Part shown: positions 40,239-48,413 of the stretch, piece after piece
Layout: each line of letters begins with the position of its first letter
Position numbering within the stretch: the first letter of the stretch is position 1
Source of the DNA: Microbacterium natoriense
GTDB taxonomy: Bacteria; Actinomycetota; Actinomycetes; Actinomycetales; Microbacteriaceae
Length of the DNA stretch: 64,000 bases
Assembly (NCBI RefSeq): GCF_030816295.1
Contig: NZ_JAUSXV010000001.1
Span: forward strand, 3,844,001 to 3,908,000
Reading direction: 5' to 3'
The notes under the pieces: model-generated
What the model was told of the DNA's origin: nothing
Databases searched by the model: none
Seen by the model: the letters and a program-made list of their open reading frames with translations, nothing else
Made by a program: the position numbers and the translations under genes

Positions 40239-40505
40239 ATGCCAGGACGCAGGAACAACTCGTTGAAGGACCCGAAGCTGTACGAGGAACTCCGCGACGA
40301 CGGTGCCTCCAAGGAGAAGGCCGCACGCATTTCGAATGCCGCAGCGCGAGACGGTCGCAGTGCGGTCGGGCGGCGAGGCGGCGAGCACGGCGACTACGAG
40401 GACTGGACCGTCGACGAACTCAGGAAGCGCGCGAAGGAGCTGGGTCTGCACGGCTACAGCGGCAAGCGCAAGTCGGAGCTGATCTCCGACCTGCGGGATC
40501 ATTAG
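40239..40505 (+). CDS. Rho-N/SAP-like domain small protein
   Basis: An 88-residue basic protein starting at 40239 after a strong gagaggagattc ribosome-binding site. The N-terminal half (LKDPKLYEELRDDGASKEKAARISNAAA) is an amphipathic helix typical of DUF7218-like proteins. The C-terminal motif DWTVDELRKRAKELGLHGYSGKRKSELISDL is the Rho termination-factor N-terminal/SAP-like nucleic-acid-binding fold. It probably binds DNA or RNA. Because csbD is frameshifted, the upstream frame now runs into this one. The gene has its own start signals. Confidence 0.85.
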   Translation: MPGRRNNSLKDPKLYEELRDDGASKEKAARISNAAARDGRSAVGRRGGEHGDYEDWTVDELRKRAKELGLHGYSGKRKSELISDLRDH

Positions 40506-40511
40506 GTCCTG

Positions 40512-41582
40512 ATGTCCGCGCGCTTCGGCGTCGAGGAGGAGTTCGTCGTCCTCGATCGTCAGACCCTCGCACCGATCGGGATGGATCACGGAGCGCGCGA
40601 ACGCATCACGGGCCGCCGCGGTGGCGGTGAGGTGATGCCGGAGTATCTGACCTGTCAGCTCGAGTGCGCCACCAGTCCCGCCGAGACGCGAGCGGAGGCC
40701 GGGGAGCAGTTGACGAGGATGCGGGCCCTGCTCGCCGTTCACGCCGCTCAGCAGGGAGCGATCGCTGCCTCGTCCGCGACGCCGTTCATCGCTGCCGGCG
40801 GGTTCGTCGTGTCGACCTCGACGCACTACGACGAGGTCGCAGATCAGCTCGGCGAGATCACACGAGATCATGAGGTCAACGGCCTGCACGTCCACGTGGA
40901 GGTGCCGGACGACGAGGAGCGCGTGCGCGCTCTCAATCGCGTGAGGGAGTGGCTTCCGACGCTGCTGGCGCTCACCGGAAACGGTCCGTACGCGCACGGC
41001 AGGCACTCCGGGTTCTCGAGCTGGCGCAGCATCCTCATCCGCCGCCTGCCCTCGTCGTGGTGTCCGCCGCGATTCCACGACCTCGACGACTACACCGCGC
41101 GTATGGATCGTCTGGTGGCGCTGGGCGCCATCGGCGACGCGGCCTCGATCGCCTGGGCGGCGCGACTCTCCCGGCGTTTCCCCACCGTCGAGGTCCGGGT
41201 GTTCGACGCACAGCTCACGACCGATGACACCCTGTTCGCCGCCGCGCTCGCGCGAGCGCTGATCCTCTCGGAACCGGCGAGCGCACGCCCCGCCGAACCC
41301 GACGCCATCGACGCATCGATGTGGACCGCCGCGCGGCGAGGCACGCAGTCACGTGTGATCGACCCGACCACCGGCGAGGTGGGCCCGTTCTGGGAGGTGG
41401 CCTCGGCCATGCTCGCTCATACGCGACCCGTACTCGCCGACCTCGGGGACGAGGAATTCGCGGTCGAGCAGTTCGCACGCATCCGTGCCGACGGCACGGG
41501 TGCCGAACGCCAGGAGCGCGCCTATCAGCGCGGCGGCGTGGCGGGCCTGCGCGACCTGTACCTCTCCGGCATGAGCGCCTGA
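40512..41582 (+). CDS. YbdK-type carboxylate-amine ligase (glutamate-cysteine ligase 2 family)
   Basis: A 356-residue ATP-grasp-like ligase of the GCS2/YbdK family, which has weak glutamate-cysteine ligase activity in characterised bacteria. It begins with FGVEEEFVVLD. Further landmarks are YLTCQLECATSPAE, the His-containing NGLHVHVEVPD, the Arg-containing HSGFSSWRSI and RRFPTVEVRVFDAQ. The start is 7 bases after the Rho-N gene stop, so they may be co-transcribed. Actinobacteria make mycothiol, so a gamma-glutamyl or other amide product is possible. Confidence 0.88.
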   Translation: MSARFGVEEEFVVLDRQTLAPIGMDHGARERITGRRGGGEVMPEYLTCQLECATSPAETRAEAGEQLTRMRALLAVHAAQQGAIAASSATPFIAAGGFVVSTSTHYDEVADQLGEITRDHEVNGLHVHVEVPDDEERVRALNRVREWLPTLLALTGNGPYAHGRHSGFSSWRSILIRRLPSSWCPPRFHDLDDYTARMDRLVALGAIGDAASIAWAARLSRRFPTVEVRVFDAQLTTDDTLFAAALARALILSEPASARPAEPDAIDASMWTAARRGTQSRVIDPTTGEVGPFWEVASAMLAHTRPVLADLGDEEFAVEQFARIRADGTGAERQERAYQRGGVAGLRDLYLSGMSA

Positions 41583-41628
41583 CCGGCATCCGCCCCTCGC
41601 GTCCGCTCACGACGGTAGTGTTCCGATC

Positions 41629-43005
41629 GTGGCTTCTTTCGCTCCTCTGCAGCGGCTCGTGATCGCGATCGCGGTCCTCGCCTCGTTCGTGACCTTCCTC
41701 GACGGCACCGTGGTCAACGTGGCCCTGCCCGCGATCAGCCGCGAACTCGGCGGCGGCATCACGACGCAGCAGTGGGTGGTGGATTCCTACCTCATCACCC
41801 TGAGCGCACTCATCCTGCTCGCCGGCTCCGTCTCCGACGCATACGGACGAGTGCTCGTGATGCGCATCGGCCTGATCGCCTTCGGCGTCGCCTCCGTCGC
41901 GGTGGCCGCAGCCCCCGATCCCCTCGTCCTGATCATCGCGCGCGCTCTGCAGGGCGCGGCCGGAGCCCTGCTCGTTCCGAGCTCGCTCGCCCTGATCACG
42001 GCGACCATGCGCGCCGACGTGCAATCGCGGGCGATCGGCGTGTGGACCGCGTTCACGACCGCAGCCCAGCTCGTCGGCCCGCTGCTGGGCGGACTCTTCG
42101 TCGACTATCTGTCGTGGCGCTTCGTCTTCCTCATCAACGTGATCCCGATCGCGGTGAACCTCGTGCTGCTCGCCCGGTTGAAGCTGCAGGAGCACCCGAG
42201 CGGCGTGCGCGTGGACTGGTGGAGCGGAGCACTGTGCGCCCTGGGTCTCGGTGCCGTCGTGTTCGCGCTCATCGAGCAGCCGACCAGGGGTTGGACGTCG
42301 CCGGTCATCTGGATCCCCGGGGTCGCCGGGGTCGTGCTGTTCAGCGGATTCCTCTGGCGGCAGCAGAGCTCGACCTCGCCTCTGCTGCCGGTGTCGCTGT
42401 TCCGTGTGCGAGACTTCGCCTGGGGCAACCTCGCGACGCTGTTCGTCTACGCGGCGCTGTCGCTGAACGGTTTCGTGGTGGGTGTGTACCTGCAGCAGGG
42501 TGCTGGTCTTCCGGCCACCGCCGCCGGGCTCGCGAGCCTTCCCATGACGATCCTGATGATCCTCGTCAGCTCTCGCGCCGGCGCCTGGGCCGGTCGTCTC
42601 GGCCCTCGGCTGTTCATGACCATCGGCCCGCTCATCATGGCGGTGGGCGCAGTGATGCTGCTGCTCGTCTCGGAGCGCTTCGACTACTGGTGGCAGGTGC
42701 TCCCGGCGATGATCGTGATGGGCCTCGGCCTGTCGCTCACCGTCGCACCGCTGACGGCGGCGATCCTCGGCGCGATCGACGAGGCGCACTCCGGCATCGC
42801 CTCGGCCGTCAACAACGCGGTCGCGCGGGTCGCGGGTCTGCTCGTCGTCGCGATGATCTCGACGATCGTCGGCGGCACCCTGAACCTCGCCGGCTTCCAC
42901 AGCGCGGCGATCGTGACCGCTGTCCTGCTCGTGCTGGGTGGAGTCGTGTCATGGATCGGCATCCGCCGCAATCCCGCGCAGGAAGCCGAGGCGACACCCC
43001 GTTGA
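41629..43005 (+). CDS. MFS drug:H+ antiporter (DHA2, EmrB/QacA family)
   Basis: A 458-residue exporter with 14 predicted membrane segments. Motif DGTVVNVALPAISRELGG in TM1 and motif C-like AAQLVGPLLGGLFVDYLSWRFVFLINV are diagnostic of the DHA2 family. The start is GTG at 41629 (MASFAPLQR). It likely exports hydrophobic compounds. No specific drug can be named. It is transcribed alone, upstream of a DUF899 gene. Confidence 0.92.
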   Translation: MASFAPLQRLVIAIAVLASFVTFLDGTVVNVALPAISRELGGGITTQQWVVDSYLITLSALILLAGSVSDAYGRVLVMRIGLIAFGVASVAVAAAPDPLVLIIARALQGAAGALLVPSSLALITATMRADVQSRAIGVWTAFTTAAQLVGPLLGGLFVDYLSWRFVFLINVIPIAVNLVLLARLKLQEHPSGVRVDWWSGALCALGLGAVVFALIEQPTRGWTSPVIWIPGVAGVVLFSGFLWRQQSSTSPLLPVSLFRVRDFAWGNLATLFVYAALSLNGFVVGVYLQQGAGLPATAAGLASLPMTILMILVSSRAGAWAGRLGPRLFMTIGPLIMAVGAVMLLLVSERFDYWWQVLPAMIVMGLGLSLTVAPLTAAILGAIDEAHSGIASAVNNAVARVAGLLVVAMISTIVGGTLNLAGFHSAAIVTAVLLVLGGVVSWIGIRRNPAQEAEATPR

Positions 43006-43066
43006 CCCTGTCGGCGACCCGGCGCAGACTGAGGGCATCGTCGCCCGTCACCAACGGAGGTCCACC

Positions 43067-43756
43067 GTGAGCACGGCTCCCCTTCCCCCTGTCGTCGACG
43101 CCGCCACCTGGCAGCGCGAACTCGACGCCCTGCGCGTGCGCGAGAAGGCGGCCACCCGCGAACTCGACGCGATCGCTGCGCAGCGACGCCGTCTGCCGAT
43201 GGTCGAGCTGCCCGAGTACACCCTCGTCGGCGCGGACGGCCCCGTGCGCCTCGCCGACGTCTTCGACGGGAGCTCCCAGCTGATCGTCTACAACCACATG
43301 TGGTCGGACGGCAACGAGTGGCAGTGCCCCGGATGCACCGGCTTCACCTCGCAATTCACCCGCCTCGATTTCCTCGAGCGCTACTACGACGCGAAGTTCG
43401 TGATCGTGAGCAACGGCCCGATCGACGAGCTGCTCGCCTACCGCGACCGCGTCGGCAATCGGATGCAGTGGTTCTCGAGCGCCGACAGCACCTTCGGCGC
43501 CGACGTGGGCGCGCCTGCGAACGCGGGCTTCGCCCTCAACGTCTTCCTCCGCGACGGCGACACGGTCTACCGCACGTGGCATTCGAACGGACGGGGCACC
43601 GAGCGCCTCAGCCATCTGCAGGCTCTCGCCGATCTGCTGCCCTACGGACGCCAGGAGGAGTGGGAGGAGTCCCCCGAGGGCTGGCCGCAGCATCCGACCT
43701 ATTCGCAGGGAATGGGCTCCAAAGAGATCGGCGCACTGTACGGGGCACGGAACTGA
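43067..43756 (+). CDS. DUF899 family thioredoxin-like protein
   Basis: A 229-residue member of DUF899, a thioredoxin-fold-like family. Signatures are LPMVELPEYTLVGADGPVRLADVFDG, YNHMWSDGNEWQCPGCTGFTSQF (a Cys pair at CPGC) and WFSSADSTFGADVG. Family function is uncertain, possibly a peroxiredoxin-like or reductase role. A GTG start at 43067 follows acggagg. Its stop overlaps the CTG start of the next gene, so those two are probably coupled. Confidence 0.88.
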   Translation: MSTAPLPPVVDAATWQRELDALRVREKAATRELDAIAAQRRRLPMVELPEYTLVGADGPVRLADVFDGSSQLIVYNHMWSDGNEWQCPGCTGFTSQFTRLDFLERYYDAKFVIVSNGPIDELLAYRDRVGNRMQWFSSADSTFGADVGAPANAGFALNVFLRDGDTVYRTWHSNGRGTERLSHLQALADLLPYGRQEEWEESPEGWPQHPTYSQGMGSKEIGALYGARN

Positions 43757-44562
43757 GACGTCGACCGGCCTCCGCTCTCGCGCTCGCCCTGGTCCTGACC
43801 GTGGCCGCCGGGCTCGGCGGGTGCGCCGCGGATGCCGCAGACGTCGCACTTCCGCCGGCCGGGGCCGAGCCCGACTACCAGCTCGGCGGCGCGTATCCGC
43901 CCGCCGGCGCGGTGGGCGTCGTCGCCCGCGACCGCTCGGAGCTGCCCGCCGACGGCGTGTACTCGATCTGCTACGTGAACGGCTTCCAGACGCAGCCAGG
44001 AGAGCTCGCATCCTGGCCAGACGACCTGCTGCTGCAGCGCGATGGAGAGACGGTGTTCGATCCCGACTGGCCTGATGAAGCCCTGCTCGACACGTCGACG
44101 CCCGATCGCCGCGAACGCGTGGCGGCGATGATCGAGCCCTGGATCGCGGGATGCGCGGCCGCCGGCTTCGACGGGGTCGAGTTCGACAACCTCGACTCCT
44201 ACACCCGGTCGGACGGGGCGCTCACGCTCGACGACAACCTGACCCTGGCGACGCGCCTGGTCGAGCTTTCCCACGACGCCGGGCTCGCCGCCGGTCAGAA
44301 GAACGCCGCAGAGGACGCCGCCACCCTGCGAGACCGCGCAGGGTTCGACTTCGCCGTGACCGAGGAGTGCGCGGCGTACTCGGAGTGCGAGGCGTACACA
44401 GAGGTGTACGGCGACCACGTGATCGACATCGAGTACGTCGACGAGCTGCCGCGGCCGTTCGCCGAGATGTGCGCCGATCCGGAATCGCCGCCGTCCATGG
44501 TGCTGCGCGACCGGGAGCTGCGCACCCCCGGTGATGCGGGCTACGCCTTCGAGACCTGCTGA
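43753..44562 (+). CDS. GH114-like lipoprotein (endo-alpha-1,4-polygalactosaminidase family), CTG start
   Basis: A 269-residue secreted lipoprotein. The leader RRRPASALALALVL ... GLGGC ends at Cys24, a good lipobox. The mature part is a TIM-barrel of the GH114 family, with SICYVNGFQTQPGE, FDGVEFDNLDSYTR and AVTEECAAYSECEAY. It probably cleaves alpha-1,4-linked galactosamine-type polysaccharide. No ATG, GTG or TTG begins this frame near the leader. The CTG at 43753 overlaps the DUF899 stop as CTGA, the usual coupling geometry, and gives a complete signal peptide. The 3' end overlaps the convergent PLP gene by 22 bases. Confidence 0.78.
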   Translation: MRRRPASALALALVLTVAAGLGGCAADAADVALPPAGAEPDYQLGGAYPPAGAVGVVARDRSELPADGVYSICYVNGFQTQPGELASWPDDLLLQRDGETVFDPDWPDEALLDTSTPDRRERVAAMIEPWIAGCAAAGFDGVEFDNLDSYTRSDGALTLDDNLTLATRLVELSHDAGLAAGQKNAAEDAATLRDRAGFDFAVTEECAAYSECEAYTEVYGDHVIDIEYVDELPRPFAEMCADPESPPSMVLRDRELRTPGDAGYAFETC

Positions 44563-45569
44563 TCCGCGAGGAACGCGCGCACCTCGGCGACGACGGGATC
44601 GACCGGCCGAGTGGGAACGTCGTACCCGCGTTCAGCGAGCCACTGGTCGTCGTAGAGCTTGTCGAGGTAGCCGCGGCCGTGGTCTGGCAGCAGCACGACC
44701 ACGAGGTCGTCTTCGTCGAGCTCGGCCGCCGTGCGCAGAGCCGCGACGACCGCCATGCCGCTGGATCCGCCGACGAACAACCCCTCCTCCGCGGCCAGGC
44801 GACGCGTCATCGCGAAGGATTCGGCATCTGAGATCCGCTCATAGCCGTCGACGACCGAAGGGTCGAACGTCGGCGGCATGAAGTCCTCGCCGACGCCCTC
44901 GACGTGATAGCCGTGGATCGGTCCGCCCGAGTAGATCGACCCCTCAGGATCGGCGCCGACGACGCGAACCCGCCCTTCGCTGGCCTGCTTCAGATACCGG
45001 CCCGTGCCCGTGATGGTTCCGCCGGTGCCGATGCCCGCGACGAAGTGGGTGACCCGGCCGTCGGTGTCGGCCCAGATCTCGGGCCCTGTGGTCTCGAAGT
45101 GCCCGCGCGGACCGTTCTGATTCGCGAACTGGTTCGGGTTGAAAGCGCCGGGGATCTCTGCGGCCAGGCGGGCGGCGACGCTGTAGTACGACCGCGGGTC
45201 GGTCGGTTCGACGCTGGTCGGTGTCACCACGACCTCGGCGCCGTAGCCGCGCAGAGTGGCGACCTTCGCGCCGGCGAACTTGTCGGGGACCACGAACACC
45301 ATACGGTAGCCGCGTTGAAGGGCGACGAGCGCGAGGCCGGTGCCGGTGTTGCCGCTGGTCGCCTCGACGATCGTGCCGCCGGGCGCGAGCAGTCCTTCTC
45401 GCTCGGCCGCGTCGATGATCGCGCCGGCGATGCGGTCCTTCGCGGATCCGCCGGGGTTGAAGTACTCGACTTTGGCCAGGACGGTCGGACGGATGCCGGC
45501 GGTCACGGAGTTCAGACGGACGAGGGGCGTGTGGCCGACGAGTTCGGCGATGTGCTGGGCGTAGCGCAC
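44541..45569 (-). CDS. Cystathionine beta-synthase-like PLP enzyme (no CBS regulatory domain)
   Basis: A 342-residue fold-type II PLP enzyme. The cofactor Lys44 is in NPGGSAKDRIAG. SGNTGTGLALVA binds substrate, and GIGTGGTITGTGRYLK binds the cofactor phosphate. The N-terminus RYAQHIAELVGHTPLVRL is CBS/cysteine synthase-like, and the HGYHVEGVGEDFMPPTFD block is typical of cystathionine beta-synthase. It makes cystathionine or cysteine from O-acetylserine or serine. It lacks the C-terminal CBS pair, and residues after about 320 are short and basic. The start is GTG at 45569. A 22-bp palindrome lies 24 bases upstream. Confidence 0.87.
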   Translation of the reverse strand: MRYAQHIAELVGHTPLVRLNSVTAGIRPTVLAKVEYFNPGGSAKDRIAGAIIDAAEREGLLAPGGTIVEATSGNTGTGLALVALQRGYRMVFVVPDKFAGAKVATLRGYGAEVVVTPTSVEPTDPRSYYSVAARLAAEIPGAFNPNQFANQNGPRGHFETTGPEIWADTDGRVTHFVAGIGTGGTITGTGRYLKQASEGRVRVVGADPEGSIYSGGPIHGYHVEGVGEDFMPPTFDPSVVDGYERISDAESFAMTRRLAAEEGLFVGGSSGMAVVAALRTAAELDEDDLVVVLLPDHGRGYLDKLYDDQWLAERGYDVPTRPVDPVVAEVRAFLADQQVSKA

Positions 45570-45593
45570 GGAAGTTGTTCCTGATCTTCAGGG

Positions 45594-45615
45594 GCGCGCG
45601 TCTCGAGACGCGCGC
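45594..45615. promoter_or_regulatory. Perfect 22-bp palindrome upstream of the cystathionine beta-synthase-like gene
   Basis: gcgcgcgtctcgagacgcgcgc is its own reverse complement, with an XhoI-like centre. It lies in the leader of the leftward PLP gene and 115 bases after the HAD gene stop. It could be a dimeric operator or a very tight hairpin. I could not find a second copy in the window. Confidence 0.5.
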
Positions 45616-45730
45616 AGGTGTCGGGGGTCAGTCGAAGGTGAGCGGAGCGCTCAGCGACAACAACGACACGTCAGGGACACACCCGAACTGTAACCCGCGC
45701 AGGCGCGGCCTGGCAACTCACGCCACTCGA

Positions 45731-46633
45731 TCAGACGAGATCGGCGTCGTCGTCCGTCGCGCCTCGCGCGATCTCCACCCAGCGACTCAGATAGCGGGCG
45801 CCGGCTTCGTCGTGGATGAGCGTCGGATGCTGGCGCACGGGGTACGGGGTCGCCGGCACCCCGTCTGCGGGCCGGACGTCGACGTGCACGACCTCGTGCC
45901 CGTTCTCGTGCAGCCAGTCGGCCATCGCGTAGTCGGTACGCGAGTCGCCCATGGTGCGCCATGCGCGCGGAAGGGGGACGCCCTCGTCCGCGAGGAAGGC
46001 GAGCATGAGGCTCGCACCGAGATCCTTGCCCACGCGGTTCGACTCGATGTCGGTGGAGATGATGGTCGGATCGATCCGGTAGTCCACGCGGCCGTCGGCA
46101 TCCGGGACGCGCTTCTCTCCCCACTCGTAACCGAGGCCCTGATCGCTCATCGCCTGGGCGATGGCCCGGTTGAGAGCAGGCTGACCTGCGAGGAAATCAT
46201 CGTTCTCGATCTCGGTGCGCTGCTCGACCGAGACCATCGCCCGCTTCGTGTCGTCGTAGAAGACGAGGTCTGCGAAATCGTCGTGGACGATCCGCTCGAC
46301 GTCGCGGCCGAAGGCCGCCGGCATCCGCAGCTCCTCGTCGACGGTCACCTCCTGAGCGCCCGCGGCCGTGATCCGCATCCACACCGCCCCCTTCTCGCAG
46401 ATGCCCCACACCCGCACGCCGGCGTCGAGCCCCGCGGTCAGCAGCGGCGGGACGACCTGCTCACGGAGGAACGCGTCGGAGCGCCCTGTGTTGAAGGCGA
46501 TCGGTACGCCGAGGTTCGCGAGCGCGGCGAGGTCGGCGGCGATGCTCGGGATGGCGATCGAACGCGTCACAGGGCTGGCGATGGGGCCGTCGACGTCGAG
46601 GAGGAGGCCGAGCGGCGGCGTCGAGTCAGTCAC
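45731..46633 (-). CDS. HAD-superfamily (Cof/MPGP-like) phosphatase
   Basis: A 300-residue hydrolase of the HAD superfamily. Motif I is LLLDVDGPIAS (Asp13, Asp15). Motif II lies in IAFNTGRSDAF, the lysine of motif III is in NRVGKDLGAS, and motif IV is MGDSRTDYAMAD. It dephosphorylates a sugar or small metabolite phosphate, with specificity unknown. The GTG start at 46633 gives MTDSTPPLG. It is divergent from the membrane-anchored trio beginning at 46709. Confidence 0.88.
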   Translation of the reverse strand: MTDSTPPLGLLLDVDGPIASPVTRSIAIPSIAADLAALANLGVPIAFNTGRSDAFLREQVVPPLLTAGLDAGVRVWGICEKGAVWMRITAAGAQEVTVDEELRMPAAFGRDVERIVHDDFADLVFYDDTKRAMVSVEQRTEIENDDFLAGQPALNRAIAQAMSDQGLGYEWGEKRVPDADGRVDYRIDPTIISTDIESNRVGKDLGASLMLAFLADEGVPLPRAWRTMGDSRTDYAMADWLHENGHEVVHVDVRPADGVPATPYPVRQHPTLIHDEAGARYLSRWVEIARGATDDDADLV

Positions 46634-46708
46634 GGATCGATCCTATGCGCCGCGGCACCACCGGCCTGAGCCCATGACATGCCGGAGCGGTCCCAATAGG
46701 CTGGGCGG

Positions 46709-47371
46709 GTGATCGATGTACGGGGCGCCCGCGACCGCGCGCGGGCGATCGCAGCGCGCGGGTTCCGCTCGGTGTTCTCCCGTCGCGCGCTTCCCGCCTG
46801 GATCACGGTCGGCACTGTGGCCGCCGCCGCAGCCGCGCTGATCGCCGTGGGCGCGTTCGACACCGCCGAGAACGAACCGGCGGCGACGGCTCTCGGCGAG
46901 GAGGTGCGCCTGCCGACGTACTCGATCACGGTTCTCGACGTCGAGGTGACGGATGCCGTGGAAGAGCAGTTCCTCGAGGCCGATGAGGGCGAGAGCCTGC
47001 TCCTCGTGACGATGCGGCTCGAGAATCTCAGCGACAGCACGATCGGCGTCGACGGCAGCGCAGACGAGGTCTCGTCGAATCTGCTGAACACGGCCTCTCC
47101 GATGCTCGACCTGTCCGGTGTGACAGAGATCGGCAGCGCGCGGTACTGGCGCGACGTCACGTCATCACGCCGACCGCTCCTGCAGCCTGAGGTGCCCGCT
47201 GTCATCACCGTGGCTTGGACGGTGAAGACGGCGGACCTCGGCTCCGACGGGATCGTGCTCGACGTGCACGAGGCCGACCCCCGCCACGGCAATATCGTCG
47301 TCGCGTCGAGTGCAGTGACGTGGCGGCAGGGCGCCTTGGTCGCCCGCATCGACCTGGAGGCGGGTGGATGA
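46709..47371 (+). CDS. Membrane-anchored protein 1 of a coupled trio
   Basis: A 220-residue protein with a basic N-terminus, one membrane helix (residues about 30-52) and an external beta-sandwich (YSITVLDVEVTD ... LLLVTMRLENLSDSTIGVDG) of the DUF4352/immunoglobulin-like type. The start is GTG at 46709. Its stop overlaps the next gene's start (ATGA). It is the first of three genes of similar design, all with small coupled overlaps. The function is unknown. Confidence 0.72.
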   Translation: MIDVRGARDRARAIAARGFRSVFSRRALPAWITVGTVAAAAAALIAVGAFDTAENEPAATALGEEVRLPTYSITVLDVEVTDAVEEQFLEADEGESLLLVTMRLENLSDSTIGVDGSADEVSSNLLNTASPMLDLSGVTEIGSARYWRDVTSSRRPLLQPEVPAVITVAWTVKTADLGSDGIVLDVHEADPRHGNIVVASSAVTWRQGALVARIDLEAGG

Positions 47372-47925
47372 AGAAGGTTCTCCCCTGGCTCACCGGCGCG
47401 GCTCTCGTCCTCGCGGCCGGTACCGTCGCCGCCGTCACGCCCGATCCGGTGGCGCAGGACGGCCCGTTCCTCATCCGAGGAGCAGCCGATCAACCGGTAG
47501 CCTCGCGCGACCTCATCGTACGAGTCGGAGAAGCGCGCTTCGCCGATCGTGTCACGGTCGACGACGAATGGCACGCCGATGGCAACTGGTTCGTCGTGAG
47601 TCTGTCGGCCGCTGCGACACAGACCGAGGTCGACGCCGCCATACGGTTGATGAAGCTCGTCGTCGACGGTCGGGAGTTCATCGCGAGCGAGCGGCCGTCG
47701 ACGTCTCTGATCGGCGTCGGCCTGCGTGTCGGCACCGACACCGAAGGGATGGTGGCGTTCGAGCTGCCAGAGGACATCACGACCGGAGACGCGGAGATCC
47801 GGGTGTCGACGCCTCACTCCACACCGCACCTGGATGACGTGATCGTGGTGCCGCTCCACCTCGACGACCTGCCTCGTGAACACAGCATCGAGATCGCTGA
47901 GCCGTCGATCGAGGAGATGCCGTGA
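47368..47925 (+). CDS. Membrane-anchored protein 2 of a coupled trio
   Basis: A 185-residue protein with an N-terminal signal/anchor helix (VLPWLTGAALVLAAGTVAAV) and an external beta-rich domain (GADQPVASRDLIVRVGEAR, VTVDDEWHADGNWFVVSL). It starts with an ATG overlapping the preceding stop, and ends with a GTGA overlap to the third gene. The three genes are probably translated in fixed proportion and act together at the cell surface. The family is unrecognised. Confidence 0.72.
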   Translation: MKKVLPWLTGAALVLAAGTVAAVTPDPVAQDGPFLIRGAADQPVASRDLIVRVGEARFADRVTVDDEWHADGNWFVVSLSAAATQTEVDAAIRLMKLVVDGREFIASERPSTSLIGVGLRVGTDTEGMVAFELPEDITTGDAEIRVSTPHSTPHLDDVIVVPLHLDDLPREHSIEIAEPSIEEMP

Positions 47926-48413
47926 CCTGGCTGCGCACGCATCGTCTCGCGCTCACAGCGCTGATGTTCTGCGTCGCGGCGGTGGCCGGCGTGCATCTGT
48001 GGCTCGATGTGATGCCGATCGCCGAGCGGCAGGAGAAGACCATCACCGTCGTCGAGGACGACACGACCGAGATCGCCGGGCAGGAGCTCACGCTCGAGGA
48101 TGCCCGCTGGGACGAATACCCCTCCCCCGACGGCACCAGGGTCGTGAGCGTCCACATGCGAGGATCGGGCGGTCCCGATTCGGCGAGCTGCGGCCGTGTG
48201 ACGCTCTCGGAGGTGCACGGTTCGCGCACCTGGCTCGACGCTGACGACGTGATAGACGTGCCCTACGACGCAGGCGCGGCGTACTGCATGAACGAGTCAG
48301 AGCCCTACGACATCATCTCTGTGTTCCTCGTGCCCGACGACGCCGAGGGGCCCTTCTTCCTCGACATCGACGGCGAGGATCGCGCCGTCACCCGTTTCCT
48401 CATCGAGCCCTGA
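47922..48413 (+). CDS. Membrane-anchored protein 3 of a coupled trio
   Basis: A 163-residue protein with an N-terminal membrane helix (residues about 8-30) and an external beta-domain with a likely disulfide (SASCGRVTL and AAYCMNESEP). It starts at a GTG overlapping the previous stop. The 3' part (48297-48413) overlaps the convergent membrane-protein gene by 117 bases. The function is unknown, possibly a heteromeric surface complex with the preceding two. Confidence 0.7.
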   Translation: MTWLRTHRLALTALMFCVAAVAGVHLWLDVMPIAERQEKTITVVEDDTTEIAGQELTLEDARWDEYPSPDGTRVVSVHMRGSGGPDSASCGRVTLSEVHGSRTWLDADDVIDVPYDAGAAYCMNESEPYDIISVFLVPDDAEGPFFLDIDGEDRAVTRFLIEP

